From positions 26,906,501-26,970,500 of the forward strand of contig NC_089042.1 in NCBI RefSeq assembly GCF_034140825.1: 64,000 nt of DNA. The letters are read 5' to 3'. Made by a program: the position numbers and the translations under genes. The DNA comes from Oryza sativa Japonica Group. Taxonomy: Eukaryota; Streptophyta; Magnoliopsida; Poales; Poaceae. Below the pieces are notes generated by a model. It saw only the letters and a list, made by a program, of their open reading frames with translations. It did not search any database and was not told where the DNA came from. This document shows, piece by piece, positions 37,325 through 49,312 of the stretch (within the stretch, counting starts at the first letter, position 1; each line of letters begins with the position of its first letter).

Positions 37325-38230
37325 AGGGAGGGTGGGGCCCGCTTGTCAGTGGGCCAGGGGTGTCGGGAAATATCTCTCCGGCTTTAGCTGAGCTGGTGGG
37401 GGTGACGTGGTCGGGCCCACCAGAATGCGGCGCTAATTGATTTTTCGGATGAATTTTATCATAATTCTGGACTTGAAAACATTTTTCGTTTAGAGGCTGT
37501 TACAAAACGGGATGCCGTTGTAACAGGATAGACATATTAACTATTTTCTTGTATGAGTATCACATGTATCAGGTCTTAGGTATCACAGATATAAGGGTGT
37601 CCCGTTCCAACAGGATACCGTTGTTTAGGTTTTCTGTTTCGTTTAAGGATAGAATTAGGAACATGTCCTCGTATATAATATGCTTAACAAAAGTCGATAG
37701 ATGACTGTTGGACTTTATAAGGAACGAGGGCATATTTTTGTAATGAATTTCAAAACGTTTAAGAATCAGTATCCTTCCCAACATTTTGATTGATTGCATG
37801 TTTCGTTATATTATGTTTTATTTTTTGACTTTTAAATTATCCCTATAATAAGGATCTTTTTTTACTTGCTATATATATTGGCACATATGGGTGCGATATT
37901 TTTTACCGGAATAAAAATTTTCAAAAAATACCGAAACATTTTTTGGACATATTGGAGTGTATTGGGTGCGTCCGTGTCGAAAAATCACCCCGTAACTCGC
38001 GTGACGAACTTTTATCAATTAATACTAATATTATCATATGTATACATTTGGAATGTAAAAAATAGAAAACCTTTTCAAATGTCACCAGAAGTAAAGCTAC
38101 TACTCTTCCTGTAAAATTCTAATAAAATTCCCATGCACCAATTAATTAATTAGACTACCTTAATTATGGCATTTACTCTAATATGAAGTAATAAAATACA
38201 TATAATGATACCACGAGTTTGTGATTAAGA
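37325..38230. other. Spacer upstream of the CONSTANS-like gene
   Basis: Contains GC-rich promoter-proximal sequence to about 37430, then AT-rich sequence with GTTACAAAACGGGATGCCG / GTTCCAACAGGATACCG near-repeats around 37500-37610. No gene was recognised. Confidence 0.5.
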
Positions 38231-38234
38231 TATA

Positions 38235-38472
38235 CTCCTCCGTTTTCAGCATGTAAGATTACTTGGTTTATTCAAAATTAAATTTCTTTAAGTTTCATCA
38301 AGTTTAAGGAGCAACATTTTTACACCAAACAAATATATAATGAAAATATATTCAATGGTGGATTTCATAAAATTAATTTGGTATAATAGGTATACTGTTT
38401 TTTTCATACACTTGGTTAAACTTGAAGAAATTCGATTTATATCAAAACCGAAGCATGAAAAAACAGATGGAA
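38235..38472. mobile_element. Stowaway-like MITE
   Basis: It is flanked by TA, begins CTCCTCCGTTTTCAGCATG, and carries paired inner arms (AAATTTCTTTAAGTTT with AAACTTGAAGAAATT). It ends near CAGATGGAA. Non-coding. Confidence 0.65.
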
Positions 38473-38474
38473 TA

Positions 38475-39448
38475 TAGGAGCAGAAACAAGGTGAGATTGA
38501 TCGATAAGAGATGCCATCATTATACTAGTACAAAATTGTCAATGCCGTGTGAATTGGATTGCAGGAGTTGCTACAAGATGTAATTGGTCATTTGTCATGG
38601 TTCAACGTCCTAACATAAAAGTTATAAAGTGATAGATTAGTACGACATAGAAAAAAAAATATCTCCAAAAGATAGAGATGGCCCTAGGAATAGCTAGCCG
38701 CACGTGCTCCCGTAGAAAGCAAGTGATCTACAGTAAGCACAATTAATTTGCACGATAAACGTAGCTACCTAAATTACCTACGAGTTGACCTCAATGATAA
38801 TCCTAAGAGACATACTAAATTTTTTTCATAGTAAAGTTAATTTTGGATGCTGGAAATTAATATTGATAATGGAATTATGGCAATACTCTACTTGATATCA
38901 AAGGACTGCAGAATTTATTTTCCGGTCTTTAGAATCAAGTTAAATTACTTCGACTTAGGGGATAATCTCTCATACATATGGCACTGAACTAAAATTCTCT
39001 CCCATCCCAATTGATTAAGCATGCCATTCTTTTTTCTTCTGTACATTGGCTAGCTTTCGATTAATCACAACGTGCCTTCACAAATCAGGCACTTTTGCTA
39101 GATCACAATCACACAAACCTTGGTCATCATCTAGATTATTGCAAAAAATACCAGATCATGATGCGTAGTACATATGCAATATAATGCCGACATGCAGCTT
39201 ATGGGTCACGATGGTGACACTATCGGTCGGTGTCGACATTGTCAATATCGTCCTACTGGCTACGGGAGCTTCGTCCTAGTACTAATTATACACTCATGAT
39301 CATTATCGGGGCGAGTTAAGTCTCAACAAGATAGACCTAATGTCAAAATTTCTTTTTACTCTATTATATATATCAGAAATAAGACAGTTTAGTATGTCGT
39401 AAATAAAGCCATCTAAATTCATGTCGCTGCCACGTACCCATTAGACGT
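38475..39448. other. Spacer without a gene
   Basis: AT-rich with no coding or RNA signal recognised. Confidence 0.55.
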
Positions 39449-39451
39449 GTA

Positions 39452-39498
39452 CTTCATCCGTCCCAAATCAAATTAACTTTATTTTAAAAAGGAGGGAG
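39452..39498. mobile_element. Very short (47 bp) Stowaway remnant
   Basis: Left end CTTCATCCGTCCCAAATC and right end AAAAAGGAGGGAG are bounded by TA on both sides. Only the two termini remain, so it looks like an internally lost MITE. Confidence 0.6.
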
Positions 39499-39659
39499 TA
39501 AGCTAGAAGTATAACCACACCATCTATTCATGTATAGTAGCTATTTGGTTGTTGGTCTATTTGGTTAAGCAGGAATGGAGTAAATTTTGATAACAAGATG
39601 ATATCTTCTTCTTTTCAAGTTACTCAATGATTACATACCTGGACTATCCTTCACAAATC

Positions 39660-39780
39660 GGAGAGAAACACCAGGAGTCTTCTAGCTAGCTCCACAAGGT
39701 GGTGGGCTAGCCGGTCTGGGTTCAAAGCCTCACCCATTCTAATTATTTGATGTTAGGTCATTTTTTAATATTCGCGTTTT
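39660..39780 (+). mobile_element. p-SINE1 retroposon
   Basis: The 121-base element contains GTGGTGGGCTAGCC and GGTTCAAAGCCTCACCC, resembling tRNA A and B boxes. It continues into CTAATTATTTGATGTTAGGT and a T-rich 3' end, which I recognise as the rice p-SINE1 body. The direct repeat CTTCACAAATC flanks it at 39649-39659 and 39781-39791 (11 of 11). p-SINE1 is specific to Oryza, so this also supports the species call. Confidence 0.9.
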
Positions 39781-39794
39781 CTTCACAAATCAGG

Positions 39795-42700
39795 ATTACA
39801 TGATACTATTGCGGTGGTATCACGACAGCTGGACTAGGTGGCACTGCCCCTTAATTTGTTTGACATACACTCCGTTGGGAAGATATCTTATGGGTACCAC
39901 CATGCAAGAAATGTTAGGTACACTAGATATAAAATTAAACCATCTAATAAGTCAAATAATTATTTTATGAAAAACAGCATAATTTCTCACCTAAAATTTG
40001 ATGAAATACCATGCAGTGGTAACTTGATGAAATTCTCCTATAAAAGAAAGGTTCGAATAGTTGTGACAGGTGGGTCCTTCAACATGTGAAACGAACCAAA
40101 TTTGCACTAAAATTATATATTTCGAGTAAATTTCAGAGGCACCAATCATCCTCCTAGAAGAGAAATTTTAGTAGTTCTGAATCAACCACAACCAAATTGA
40201 ATGCACATATGTTTTTCCTAGTACCCTATGGTACTACTCATGTAGCCATTGTACTTTGATACATACATGGAGAATGCATGCATTTTTTAGAAGTGCAAAT
40301 TTTGATAATTTTCTCTTTTTTTTTTTCAAACTCACAATTAATTTTTGTTGACCAAACTCACAATTAATTCAATCGTGCTTGCATGTCAGATTGGGAAGAG
40401 GTATATATAGTTGTCCCAAAGATGCCATTTGCAGCAAGAGCTAAGAGGTATGGCACTAGATCTCTCATTATTGCACAAGGCATGTCCAAGATCTAGGAAT
40501 TGATTTGATGGTCCCTTCAAAGTCTTCCCTCTCTCAAATGGAAACTTTTCATGCATTAAGTTAAAAGTGGCTTGTTTTCTTGTCATAATCCATAATCCTC
40601 TATCCCCTGGAAGATTTTGTACCAAATGCATGTGCTTTGACTTGTAAGCTAGATATATATGTGTGTTGTTGTGGTTTATGGACCACCTTAATTAATTAAC
40701 TTCTGGTCCAATGTGTCATTCTTGAGAAAAGTTGCCCTTTCAGTTAGAAGTTTCCACTGTGTGAAGCTCAAAGTCAGCAATTTTCCGGTCCAATGTGAGG
40801 TACAACTTCAAAGTACATTCTTTATTATGAATTCTAAAGTCTAAAAATGTGACCTCAAAGTTATTCATACATAATTAAACTCTGATTCCAAGTAGTTTGC
40901 ACTTTGCACTAGACCAAATGTCTAAAACAGCATGTACATCAGCACCAGAGTAAAAAAAAATAAATCTGTATAGCTTTTTTAATATTAGTAGTAGCTAGCA
41001 CATTACAATTAGAGAAGTAGTATATAGTACTATACAATAATGTTAGGCATAACATTAATGTTTGACCCCTCTCTTGGAAATTGTGCAAATAATCAGGAAA
41101 CAAATATTCAAAAGTAAATTTGATGACACGTACGATAGGGGAAATTAAACAAGTTGCACTGAAAAGTAAATCCAAGAGTCCCCACAAAAGAAAAGTAAAT
41201 TCAAAAAGGGAATGATTAGAATTGTCTGTGGCTTTTCTACGTTGATTTTTTGTCGGATGTTCGATGCTTTGATTTTTTTTGCACAACTATTAATTCCAGG
41301 CCAACAGCACAGAAAGAAGTGATAGCACTTGACATTCACCAAATGAACAAAATTATGCACTTGATATTCCAATAGGATTATTAATACACTGATTCCATTC
41401 ATGTTGATGTCCAAACTGAAATGTATTTGTAACCTTGGGTTGAATTGCAACACCATATCCAATGCTTTGGAGACTTTAAGTGGATTTCATAAATAAACTA
41501 TCCTTACCCTTTGGAAGCATATGTACTCGATCGTGCCAGTCCATAATTAAACATAATCTCTTTGTTTATTTCCTATTACACTAGAAAAATAGCCTATTGA
41601 TATACAAGTAGTGCATACAAATCCCCTTAAAAGGTGACACTATAACCATTCCATATTATTATATCATCTGTACTAACACTGCTTTTGAAAAAGCCATGCA
41701 TCTTCAAAGCACAAATGCTGCTCACCCAAAGTGTGTATTATAATAAAAATAATAATAGTCATTGCAGTTGGCCCCCATCACCATGATATATACTGCACAG
41801 AAAGCGAACATATCAAAAAAACCATATAGAAATAGAATTTGAGTGTGGTGGTACATGCTAATTGAGCATGAGACATACAATAATAAATTTATCTCTTAAA
41901 AAAAAGTAACTCCAGCATCCTGTTATATTTTAAAAACCTTATACTAAAAAAATACAGTACGTGTAGTGTTGCAACTTTTCGAATTGAGGTCAGCAGTGAC
42001 GCCATTGCGGCTACACGTGAATTTGAAATAATTTAATCGAACAAATTCCGGCCAAATCTTTTGGCGAGCAAAGCAAACCGTGGGCCGCCACGTACTCCTG
42101 CTGCTTGCTTTGATTTAGCTGGATTTAGCAAGCTGGGATTTAAATTAAGCATGGTTGGGCCAGTGGAGTGCCATGATTAGAGTGTTTTATAATCCCGTAC
42201 ATCTAGCTGCTTCTTCAGTTCTTCTTCTTTTAGTAGCACTTGTGACAGAAGTATTAAACTAATCCTGCTTGATTAATTAGTTGAAGATGCCGTGACAGTT
42301 GGGAGAGGAGTCCAGAAGCGTCTATTTTTGGTGTACGGATTCCTGTTTCTAATTAATTAATCGGTTTCCGGATCTTATCTTGCCATAAATAAATTAAAAA
42401 ATGTTGTCTTGTCACATTCAGCCTACAGTGTGATTTGTGAAGTGGCAGGTCAAGCAAGCAAATCTTCAGACTTCAGAGTATACAGAGAATTTTAGAAGTT
42501 CAGAGACTTCAGAATTCATCATCAGGTGCACATGTCTTGGGTTGGGCCTAGCTGTGATGGGCTTTGCAATGGAAGCCCATAACTATTACAAGTGAGGCCC
42601 AACGATCACCCAAGAAATGTAGGGTTAATTGGATCCTAGCTATCAAAGAGAGAGATAAGGAGTGATTTCTGAATTCTGACAGTGTGAACATTCCTTTTGG

Positions 42701-43055
42701 ACTGTCAAAATTGGCTGCTAAATGGCTGACATTAGGATAGATCTTAGGAAACCAAACCTGACATGTTGATGCTGCTTAATCTATGCAAAAAGTTTTGGTT
42801 TGGTCTTTGTGATCATCTGTATATATGTCGTATGATCACCATGCATGCATCTATCATGAATTCAGAGAGAGTTATCTGCTTGAGCCACTAGTAGCTAGAT
42901 AGACAGGGATTCCAGACTGAGGCCCAGCAACTAGTGTCTCTATCAAAATGGGTTGACCATTTATCTCGAATATGTTCTCTGAATAAAGATTATCATCATG
43001 CATGAAGAAAGATGCTATTTGGACGCAAAAACATGAGCTTTCCTGCACTGCAAGC
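39795..43055. other. Spacer between p-SINE1 and the MIR169 array
   Basis: AT-rich, with frames lacking domains (for example 40386-40631, 40939-41462 on the minus strand). A compact patch at 42540-42605 has several GGGCC/GGCCC motifs. Nothing else could be supported. Confidence 0.5.
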
Positions 43056-43058
43056 TGC

Positions 43059-43068
43059 CTATAAATAG
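43059..43068 (+). promoter_or_regulatory. TATA box of MIR169 copy 1
   Basis: CTATAAATAG lies 194 bases before the mature miR169 sequence of copy 1. The same box recurs at matching places in the other copies. Confidence 0.7.
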
Positions 43069-43220
43069 CCCCTGAAGCAGGTTGTTTTGCCATGAACCAG
43101 CAGGCAACTGCAATGAGCTTAGCTAGCAATTAGCCATGCATATGCACAGAAAAAACACAGAATTAATGCATGAGAAGAGGGGGGGGGGGGGAAGTTAATT
43201 TCTGGAGATGGAAGAGAGCA

Positions 43221-43382
43221 AGGCTTGCATGGTGATAAGGGTGTAGCTCTGGTAGCCAAGGATGACTTGCCTGTGTCCTTGTGTAGAGGATCATTCAGAA
43301 AATGAGCCTTGAACTGGTTCATAGGCAGTCTCCTTGGCTAGTCTGAGTCGCTCTTATCACTCATGTTAGGCTTGCATCTCGT
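43221..43382 (+). ncRNA. MIR169: MIR169 precursor, copy 1
   Basis: The mature miR169 (21 nt, TAGCCAAGGATGACTTGCC...) is at 43253-43273 on the 5' arm. The complementary arm GGCAGTCTCCTTGGCTAGT lies at 43324-43342. The outer stem pairs AAGGCTTGCATGGTGATAAG with CTTATCACTCATGTTAGGCT. miR169 guides cleavage of NF-YA (HAP2) mRNAs, with roles in drought, salt, nutrient and flowering responses. The precursor ends are approximate. This is the first of four same-strand copies. An open 12-G run lies upstream at 43180-43191. Confidence 0.93.
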
Positions 43383-43384
43383 TG

Positions 43385-45900
43385 ATCGATATGTAATTAA
43401 CTACGTTTTCTTCAGAAGGAAAAGTAATTCTTGATGCATTTATCAGTTCTTTGCAAAATCTATACATGCAGAGATACAGTTTGATCATCTTCAGGTTACA
43501 GTTACAGGGGAGCACTGCTGCAAAGTTATTCATAACAGTACATATATATATATGCGTGTGGTATCTTTGCATTATAGGATTGACCTGATCTCACACTTAA
43601 CTGCATATCATGTTATGTTTGCAACAGGTTCTATTGGTAGAACAGATATGAAAACAGACCAGCTTGGCAAAGAACACAAAGATCAAATATTTCAGAGAAT
43701 CGACGAACACAGGCGCGGACAATTGCAATGTGAAACCTGATAATTAGTTTTAATTTTGCCAGCAATGCGGAGCATATGCAATTTGTAAATTGATGGCAAT
43801 GCAAGTCTGAACTTTTTTCATGTAGTTGATATTTTTCTACTGTCTGTACTTGGAGCTGTTCATGTTCAGTGTTTGTCGGACGTTCTTGAGAGCCTAGTTA
43901 TTTTTGTCATTTTAATCCTGTGCTATTTATGATTTTTTTAACCCATCTTGTTAAATTATGGCTATATCTGAAACTGTGAGTTAGTACTCCTATCTCTGAA
44001 TTTTGTGCAGAAACAGATTCAGAAAACAATGAAAAGGAAGAGCTGCTATAAATTTCCCATCGCCTTTCAAATCACAGGAATGTCAAACATATACATGCAT
44101 GGCCATTTTCTTGACACATGCATGCATAAAATGCAAAGTGAGAAAAAAGAAAGCAAGAAAAGGTTGAGCTAGATGCCTAGATTGGGACTGAATGTCTGAA
44201 CATACCTTCAGGCTTCAGAGAAATGAGACAATGATCAATCATCCCCACACACATAGATATGCCAAAATGGTTAAAGCTACTAGCTGTGTACGTGAACATG
44301 CATGAGATGATCCAGCTATAGCCGCAAAGCTAAGCTAAATATATACTTTCCAAAACAACAAAAGCTAGACAAGATAGAGAGATTCCCTTAGCCTAGCTGA
44401 TCACTAGCTATCTGCCTTTTGTTCAGGGGCACACATTGCATGGTCGGCGCGGCGGCGCCGTCGCCGTCGCCGGAGCAATGCATGCACCGCCGCCTCGATA
44501 GATCAATTGTGCCACGTATGGTACGGCATATCGTCTTTTGCAGATGCTGAAGAAATATGCTACTGATCAGCTAGCTGGTGATCAAAGTTCAGAGTTCTGA
44601 CGATCGGACGACTGAATGTACACGCATCTGAACTACTTTTCGTTTCTCTGTTGGTCTACAGGATCAGTACTAGCTAGTGCGTAATGCATGTGTCGACATA
44701 TATACATTTTTGTAATCTGGGAAAACTCTTATGTTTGAGCTGAATATCTGACAAAGTGTAATTAATACAATAATATATAGATATGTACTGTAACGTGGTT
44801 GTTTTTGGAACGAAGTTCTGAACAAAATGTTTGATGTTTTTCCAATTTTGTACTGCTGCATGCTCATGTTTAGTTATACTTCTATTGATCTAGTACTAAG
44901 TGCTAGCATTTTCCTTGCAGAAAAGAATTATTACGAGCATTAGCTAATTAAAGCTAGCTAAACCGATTTTAACTGCTCATTCCCTTTTGCAACACAAAGT
45001 TACAAACCAGTTTATTTTCTTTTTGTAAGCTTTTCACTTGAAAAAGGTAAACTATAGAGGGAAATCCCCCCTCAAAAAAAAAAAAAAAACTATAGAGGAA
45101 ATCAATATGCACATATATAGTGCACATTAAGGCTGTATATTTCCCGTCCCTCAAACTATTATTTAATTAGTTTAATTTTTGTATCTCAATTGTACAGATA
45201 ATATCCATTTTATCTCTAAATATGGATTAAACTCATCCCTTTTTCTCTTGCATGAATTTAATTTTGACCATTGTTGGTAGTGGGGCTCACTTGTCATAGG
45301 GAGGGGTTTCACGTACCAAAAGTGGCAAGGCATGGTTTGTTGCTAAAAAATGGGAAAGGAATAGGATGTATATGCTTGATAACAAATCCGGCCCAGGTGG
45401 GGTTGGCCGAGGCCCAACAAATTAAGGTTGTCCGGACCCCAACAGTTCTTAAGCACACCCACTAGCGGAGAGGCCCAATCTCCCTAAAAGACTAGTCCAA
45501 TAGGGGAAGGGTGGCTCTCTCATTAAGGTGGCTTCCTCCTCCTAAGCTAAGTAAGGTGGGATTATTCAGAGGCTCACACGGTCGCCGTCCGACTTTGGCG
45601 TCTTTGCCAGCGGGTAATAGTGGAGGATGTCCTCATCTGAAACCCCGCGGGTTGCTGCGAGCACTTGTAGGTAACAATCAGGATGAAACGTTTTTTAAAC
45701 AAATAAGTAAGCATAACAACCAATAACTACATTTAGTGGGTACAACATAAGTTAGAGTGGAGATTAATTTAGTAGTTAATAGAGAATAATAATTGTACAC
45801 AATATAAACGGTTGAGATCAAGCATGGAAGAGATCTAAAACGGCTCATCTTACGGCTTCACGCATGTAGAGCTTGTAGTTGTAACTTTATATATAGAAAG
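43385..45900. other. Spacer between MIR169 copies 1 and 2, first part
   Basis: No protein gene was recognised. A GC-rich patch at 44440-44500 (GGCGGCGCCGTCGCCGTCGCC) and a moderately GC-rich patch at 45270-45680 stand out. The latter looks like a repeat fragment, but I could not name its family. Confidence 0.45.
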
Positions 45901-45909
45901 AAAGGATGT

Positions 45910-46515
45910 AAGAAAACGTTCAAGGGAGGAGAAGACTCTACTTTCTTTAGCCAATCCTGATCTAAGCGCATATATATATACGCAACATAACCCTAGAAAA
46001 AAGACCCACATATGAAGATCATAACAAAATAGAACAGAATAAAATCATTGTCATCATACATATATACTGTACAAAAGATCATATATACTGTTCGAGTATC
46101 TACATCAAAAGCTAGGGCCAGGCCGGATTGATATATTATTGGATCCAATTCTACCACAATATCAGCTAATTATTACTTCTATTAATCATATTGTTTACTA
46201 ATACTTCTATTAATCATATTGCATGGTTTATCAAAAATGGGGAAGGAATAGGAGGCATAGATAAGAATACGCTGAAGGAAGGAGAAAACTTTGCTTTCTT
46301 TTGCCAATCCTGATCGAAGAGCATATACGCAACATAAACCGGAAAAAAAAAGACCCATGCATGTATGCAGATCAGAACAAAATAGAAAAAACATAAAATC
46401 AATGTCATCATACATGATCATATTGTTCGAGTATCTCCAGGTCAAAAGCTATGGGCGGCCAGGGTAGATATATATATCACTGGATCCAATTCCAAGACAA
46501 TACCAGCTAATTAGT
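45910..46515 (+). repeat. Diverged tandem pair of about 260 bp
   Basis: Copy A (about 45910-46175) and copy B (about 46260-46515) share in order: GCCAATCCTGATC, ACGCAACATAA, GATCATAACAAAATAGAA-like sequence, GTCATCATACAT, TGTTCGAGTATCT, CAAAAGCTA and GGATCCAATTC, ending CAGCTAATTA. A short tandem repeat (ACTTCTATTAATCATATTG twice) lies between them. Neither copy has a coding frame common to both. The unit is not recognised. Confidence 0.75.
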
Positions 46516-46645
46516 TATGCAATTTTAATTTGACGCGTCTGGGTAACTAGCCATCCATATAGATTTCTATTAATTAGTTATAGCGATTTTGCTATATCTC
46601 ACACGAAAGATTTTTTCTTATCTCTCACTCGATTTTCTCACTCAA

Positions 46646-46725
46646 ATTTACAGTGCATTTTCTTGTAAGTTACAGTGTAATTTATGAAACTTACACTGTA
46701 ACTTTTGTAAGTTACACTGTAATTT
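46646..46725. repeat. Cluster of TTACAGTGTAA-type inverted repeats
   Basis: The motif AAGTTACAGTGTAA and its complement TTACACTGTAACTT alternate about four times, so the strand can fold on itself. No known element was assigned. Confidence 0.65.
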
Positions 46726-47267
46726 TTGAATCTTCGCATGTAAATTTTAAATTTTGTATTGGATTTGGTCTTTTTCTTGAGGATATGGTAATTTAGTGTC
46801 CATTATGGTGTTTCTTAATTGCTTTTTGCTTTTTATTATATCTATCGGATTTTAATACAAAGATTAAAAATCTGTGTGATACGATTATAAAAATCTTTCG
46901 AAAGATGTATAGGTACTCCCTTCCAGCATAAAATCTTCTTCTAAAGGGGGTCAATGCAAAGCTCCGATTTCCCAAGATGGAAGGAAGCTGTCATCCACTG
47001 CTTTCTGAGAAGAGAAGATGAATATTTTTTCTTTTTCTTTTCTTTTAAAAAAATAGAAAATGAATATATAAATTAATCATCCATGCATTCTATTGCTAAG
47101 CCAGTAATATGCGCTAGCTGCATACATATGCAGATATGCATGCATGTATGTTGAAATTGGCAAAAGAATATATTCTGCATGAACAATATGATGAGGGATA
47201 TTCTTGATATGTTTTTAATTATATGGACCTTTAGAATAAAATTAGGTCACAGTTGCTTTTCACTGCA

Positions 47268-47277
47268 CTATAAATAG
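47268..47277 (+). promoter_or_regulatory. TATA box of MIR169 copy 2
   Basis: CTATAAATAG lies 185 bases before the mature sequence of copy 2, preceded by TGCA(C)-rich sequence similar to that before copy 1. Confidence 0.7.
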
Positions 47278-47420
47278 GTCCTGGTGGATGGAAGCATGCA
47301 TAGCAAACAGGCACAAGATCAAGCTAAGCTAGCTAGAGTCATCCATGGTCCTGAAGAGTTGCAGAGAGTAGAGATATATCTAAAGCTATATATGTACACT
47401 ATTTTTGTACTAAGAGAGCA

Positions 47421-47590
47421 AGGCTTACATGGAGACAAGGGTTTAGCTCTGGTAGCCAAGGATGACTTGCCTGTGTCCTTGTGTGTAAGGATCATTAATT
47501 ATTATTCAGAAAATGATCCTTTCAGCAGGTTTCATGGGCAGTCTCCTTGGCTAGCCTGAGTGATTCTTGTCACTTATGCTAGGCTTGCAT
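47421..47590 (+). ncRNA. MIR169: MIR169 precursor, copy 2
   Basis: The mature sequence is at 47453-47473, identical over 21 nt to copy 1. The opposite arm GGCAGTCTCCTTGGCTAGCC lies at 47537-47556. The outer stem pairs GCAAGGCTTACATGGAGACAAG with CTTGTCACTTATGCTAGGCTTGC-type sequence, so the hairpin is intact. The flank GTTTAGCTCTGG before the mature arm and GTGTCCTTGTGT after it match copy 1, which points to local duplication as the origin. Confidence 0.93.
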
Positions 47591-47594
47591 CTCT

Positions 47595-48687
47595 CCTTCA
47601 TCTGTATCTATGCCGATCTGTTCTGAAGAATCAATGCATGCTGGTGCGGCTAATTAAGGTACAGGTGATAATTAATCAAATTAATGATATCATATATATA
47701 TATGCAGATTATATTATTTAATATGCAGGTCGAGCGATCTTGTGTTGTACTTTGATGCTGCTTCTTTCTACCCATCACATAGGCAGAATTAATCCCTTAT
47801 ATTTAGGAATTAATGGATGTAGTATTTTGGATCCATCATCCATGATGATCCAATGTAAATATGTAATCATATATATGTGTGTATGTGTATGTATCTCTAT
47901 ACGATACATATATAGTTTTCTTTTTTACTTTATTTTGGTCCTGATGAGAGGGGCAGCTAGCTAGCTCATCAAGTGGCGCTTAACTATGTTTATTCATGAA
48001 GAGATATGTTATAATGGTTTCTATTGGTAGTGGAATTATTAATTCTGTTGGACAGAATACAGGAACGAGGTCTTAATTATTTTGCAGTGGATCGGAATCG
48101 GATGGCTGCAAGAACACGACGTACAAATATTGGGCATAACTAGCTAGGTTGCCACTATATGTTTTTTTGTATGTAATAATGTGTTAATGTTTGTAGCTAC
48201 TAGCTCGTCGTTCTTTCTGACTTTATTATTGTTTTTATTTTTCTAAGTGAAAAGGGTGTCTTGTAATAACATTTTGTTTGTAGCTTAGCTATATCTTTTG
48301 TGCAACAAGATCATTGTACACTTTCTACTAATATAGTAGAACTTAATTCATTCTTGCTTCTTGTAATTGCATTTTCAAGTGAAGTACTGTGTATCATGGT
48401 AACATGATTATATTCATGCATGAAGTACGAATTCGATCACAAACATATTCATGAGTCAATTTAAATATGGACCGCGACTAACCTCTCTTTATAGACATAT
48501 AACACACAATACCTAGCAACTTCTTCATCATTGCAATAATTAATTGATAAGTGTTTCCTCGGTTCTTGTGTAATTCACATTAGAATACATGCAATCATGC
48601 AAGCTATTGGAGGTATTACTGCCTTAATGTTTAAATTTATGATATTATTAGCTTTATTCAGTCTTTGTGAGCAACTTTGGCCATCTA
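47595..48687. other. Spacer without a gene
   Basis: AT-rich, TATATA and GTGTATGTGTATG microsatellite-like stretches near 47870-47910. No gene was recognised. Confidence 0.55.
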
Positions 48688-48695
48688 GTTTCTAC

Positions 48696-49305
48696 TAGGG
48701 ATGAAAACGGAGCGGATAGTTTCCGTCCGCTCCGGACAAAAACGGATACGGATACCTTTCGGATCGGATAATTCTCGGATAGTTCGGATACGGATACGAA
48801 TACGGATATTTTCTCCCGGATACGAATACGAATATGGTACCAGGGTTTCCATCGGATACGGATAATAATTCGGATATCCGGTGAACAGTGCTATTCGGAT
48901 ATCCGCAGGACCCATGAGACATACCCCATTTCTTTCTAACTCTATAACCTTCAATATACCTTTATAGATTTTAATAGTAGTTTATCTCTTAACACTAGTC
49001 CATACTATTAATATTATTTAAATTTTAAAAAATATTTATAAATTATACCTCATTTTATATAAAATGAGCTAATTATATATGTTGATATTTGTTTCCATTA
49101 GAAGTTGAGTTGGTTTTCGTGTTCCGAGAAAAAATTGTTTCCGTATTCGTGTCCGATCATATTCGATTCTTATTCGTATTCGAGATAATCCGTATTTGTT
49201 TCCGTATTCGAGCTATCCGTATTCGTTTTCGTATCCGGTAAAAAAATATGAAAACGAATATGGTATGAGCATTATCCGTCCGTATCCGCTCCGTTTTCAT
49301 CCCTA
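48696..49305. mobile_element. Non-autonomous hAT element with Ac/Ds-type ends
   Basis: The ends TAGGGATGAAAACGGAGCGG and its complement CCGCTCCGTTTTCATCCCTA are inverted. The outermost 11 bases equal the classical Ac/Ds terminus. The 8-bp target duplication GTTTCTAC at 48688-48695 and 49306-49313 is perfect. Both subterminal regions are packed with CGGATA/TATCCG units, presumably transposase-binding repeats. It is 610 bases without a transposase frame, so it needs a helper element. Confidence 0.92.
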
Positions 49306-49312
49306 GTTTCTA

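Noticed and set aside
40386-40631. 81-codon minus-strand frame and a possible hairpin transcript
   Set aside because: No known miRNA sequence and no convincing arm pairing; the peptide has no domain.
45270-45680. Possible transposon or LTR fragment
   Set aside because: The composition differs from its surroundings, but no ends, duplication or family motif was recognised.
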